A stretch of 6,236 nt of DNA. Origin: an uncultured Oscillospiraceae bacterium (GTDB lineage: Bacteria; Bacillota; Clostridia; Oscillospirales; Oscillospiraceae). Positions 5,370 through 6,236 of this stretch are shown here, piece after piece. The translations under genes and the position numbers were made by a program. The notes beneath the pieces are model-generated. The model worked only from the letters and a program-made list of their open reading frames with translations, searched no databases and was not told the origin of the DNA. Position 1 is the stretch's first letter, and each line of letters begins with the position of its first letter. The stretch covers positions 1-6,236 of the forward strand of contig CAAERF010000089.1 of the NCBI GenBank assembly GCA_900758315.1, written 5' to 3'.

Positions 5370-5389
5370 CCGTCCTCCGTCAATTTTTT
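5355..5389. terminator. Bidirectional intrinsic terminator between convergent genes
   Basis: ACGGAGGACGG (5355-5365) and CCGTCCTCCGT (5370-5380) form a perfect 11-bp stem with a CTGA loop. On the plus strand it is followed by CAA and six T residues (5384-5389). On the minus strand it is followed directly by TTTTG. It can therefore serve both the GNAT remnant and the minus-strand genes. The stop codon of the remnant (5367-5369) is in the loop, and the stop codon of the minus GNAT gene overlaps the T tract. Confidence 0.85.
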
Positions 5390-5822
5390 ATGCCTGCCGC
5401 GTCCAGAGCATTTGAATCTCCGCTTCGTTTGTGTCCTCGTCGATGCCTTCCGACTGCACAACGAATTGCTCACGCCGGTAAAACGCAAGCGCCCGCTCAT
5501 TTTTCTGATAGACGCCCAGGGTCAAGCGCGGTCTGCGCGACTTCGCATACTCCAGCAGTGCTTTGCCAATGCCCTTGGAACGCGCAGCTTTTGCAACGAA
5601 AATCCCCTCGATGTGGTTCTCCATCAGGCCAATGAAGCTGTCGATTTGCCGGGTACCAGCGTCTTCGTGAACATAGAGCTCCGCTTGCGGGAGCAGATCG
5701 CGCACCATCTCGAAATGCTCCGTCCAAAAGCTCACCGGGATAAACGCATGGGCGTCCAGATTGGCTTGCAGCCAGATCTGCATGACGGCGTCCAAATCTA
5801 GATTTTCAAATTTTCGTATCAT
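5388..5822 (-). CDS. GNAT-family N-acetyltransferase, YjaB-like
   Basis: This 144-residue, single-domain GNAT protein would transfer an acetyl group from acetyl-CoA to an unknown amine. The N-terminus (MIRKFENLDLDAVMQIWL, then AHAFIP at 24-29) resembles YjaB-type acetyltransferases. Motif A, the acetyl-CoA pyrophosphate loop, is at IFVAKAARSKGIGKALLEYA (74-93, with RSKGIG at 81-86), and motif B is at YQKNERALAFYRR (105-117). Length and motifs are complete. The ATG at 5822 has AGGA in a fair position upstream and lies inside the 3' end of the MmcQ/YjbR-family gene, overlapping it by 17 bases, so the two are translationally coupled. It is unrelated in detail to the truncated GNAT that faces it across the terminator. 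Confidence 0.9.
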   Translation of the reverse strand: MIRKFENLDLDAVMQIWLQANLDAHAFIPVSFWTEHFEMVRDLLPQAELYVHEDAGTRQIDSFIGLMENHIEGIFVAKAARSKGIGKALLEYAKSRRPRLTLGVYQKNERALAFYRREQFVVQSEGIDEDTNEAEIQMLWTRQA

Positions 5823-6213
5823 CTGGTTCTTTCCTATTTACTGGTTTCCTGCGAGGTTTCGGCTTGGTCAGCTCATAGCTCACGTCTAACAGAAGCTCGA
5901 TTGTTTCTGCCGGCACGCTGCCGTCCAGCGCGACCGTGATCCAACTGGCTTTGTTCATATGGTACGCCGGAAAAATGCCAGTCTCGCCGCGCAGGGACGA
6001 AATCAAAATCGGGTCGCACTTAAAATTGAGGATATCGAGCTTCTCCGTTCCCGCAAGTCCCAGCTTGTCCCGCGGCACTTCCATGACCAGCGCGAACCAC
6101 TTGCGATTGTTTGCGTGGCGGAACACGGCGGCGCGCGGTGTGGCCGCCCAAGGATAATCCGGTTCTGTGCTGTAGTGGTTCAGAATGTAGGCTTCTAATT
6201 CTTCACGATTCAT
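5806..6213 (-). CDS. MmcQ/YjbR-family protein
   Basis: The 135-residue product has the marks of the MmcQ/YjbR family, whose small alpha/beta domain has a CyaY-like fold and is often labelled DNA-binding. Visible are KWFALVMEVP (38-47), LNFKCDP (62-68), GIFPAYHMNKASWITVALDG (79-98) and a C-terminal SYELTKPK (112-119). The function is not firmly known. The basic tail (KPKPRRKPVNRK, 117-128) could contact nucleic acid. The ATG at 6213 is preferred because GAGG (complement of 6220-6223) stands about six bases ahead; a GTG at 6225 would add four residues but uses this same sequence as coding. It begins only 23 bases from the window edge, so its promoter is out of view. The downstream GNAT gene overlaps its end by 17 bases. 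Confidence 0.88.
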   Translation of the reverse strand: MNREELEAYILNHYSTEPDYPWAATPRAAVFRHANNRKWFALVMEVPRDKLGLAGTEKLDILNFKCDPILISSLRGETGIFPAYHMNKASWITVALDGSVPAETIELLLDVSYELTKPKPRRKPVNRKEPDDTKI

Positions 6214-6236
6214 TGCAGACCTCACAGCGCCTCAAA

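Overview
The window reads like chromosomal DNA of a Gram-positive anaerobe of the Clostridia, probably a gut Oscillospiraceae- or Lachnospiraceae-like organism. This is an inference from the strong GGAGG-type ribosome binding sites, extended -10 promoters (TGnTATAAT type), compact intrinsic terminators and the protein families present. GC content is uneven. The macro-domain, VWA and ADP-ribosylglycohydrolase genes are GC-rich, while the Nmad3-like gene and the intergenic regions are more AT-rich, so the locus looks like an accessory mosaic.

Layout. A minus-strand gene for an unrecognised protein with a C-terminal zinc ribbon (109-723) ends in a good intrinsic terminator (51-90). A divergent intergenic region of about 390 bases follows. 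It carries a minus promoter for that gene and an extended -10 plus promoter (951-979). Downstream of the plus promoter is a leader with a strong terminator-like hairpin and an upstream segment able to pair with its left arm, an attenuator-like arrangement. The plus-strand series then runs: a small zinc-ribbon protein (1118-1324), a macro-domain protein with a C-terminal helix-turn-helix-like region (1354-2343), an Nmad3-like putative nucleotide-modification protein (2353-3159), and an ArsC/Spx-like thioredoxin-fold protein (3176-3532). After a hairpin that would both resemble a terminator and bury the next ribosome binding site come a VWA (MIDAS) protein (3611-4246) and an ADP-ribosylglycohydrolase (4251-5066).

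Downstream, a strong promoter drives only the N-terminal stub of a GNAT acetyltransferase (5154-5369), whose stop codon lies in the loop of a bidirectional terminator (5355-5389). Convergent to it on the minus strand are an MmcQ/YjbR-family gene and a GNAT acetyltransferase gene that overlap by 17 bases (5388-6213).

The central theme is ADP-ribose chemistry. Two unrelated folds that remove or bind ADP-ribose (macro and ARH) sit with a predicted nucleotide-modification protein, a VWA scaffold and small zinc or redox proteins. No ADP-ribosyltransferase is visible. The cluster could be a repair, 'eraser' or conflict-related module acting on ADP-ribosylated protein or nucleic acid, but that role is inferred from neighbourhood and domain identity only. 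No RNA genes, CRISPR arrays, insertion sequences or attachment sites were seen.
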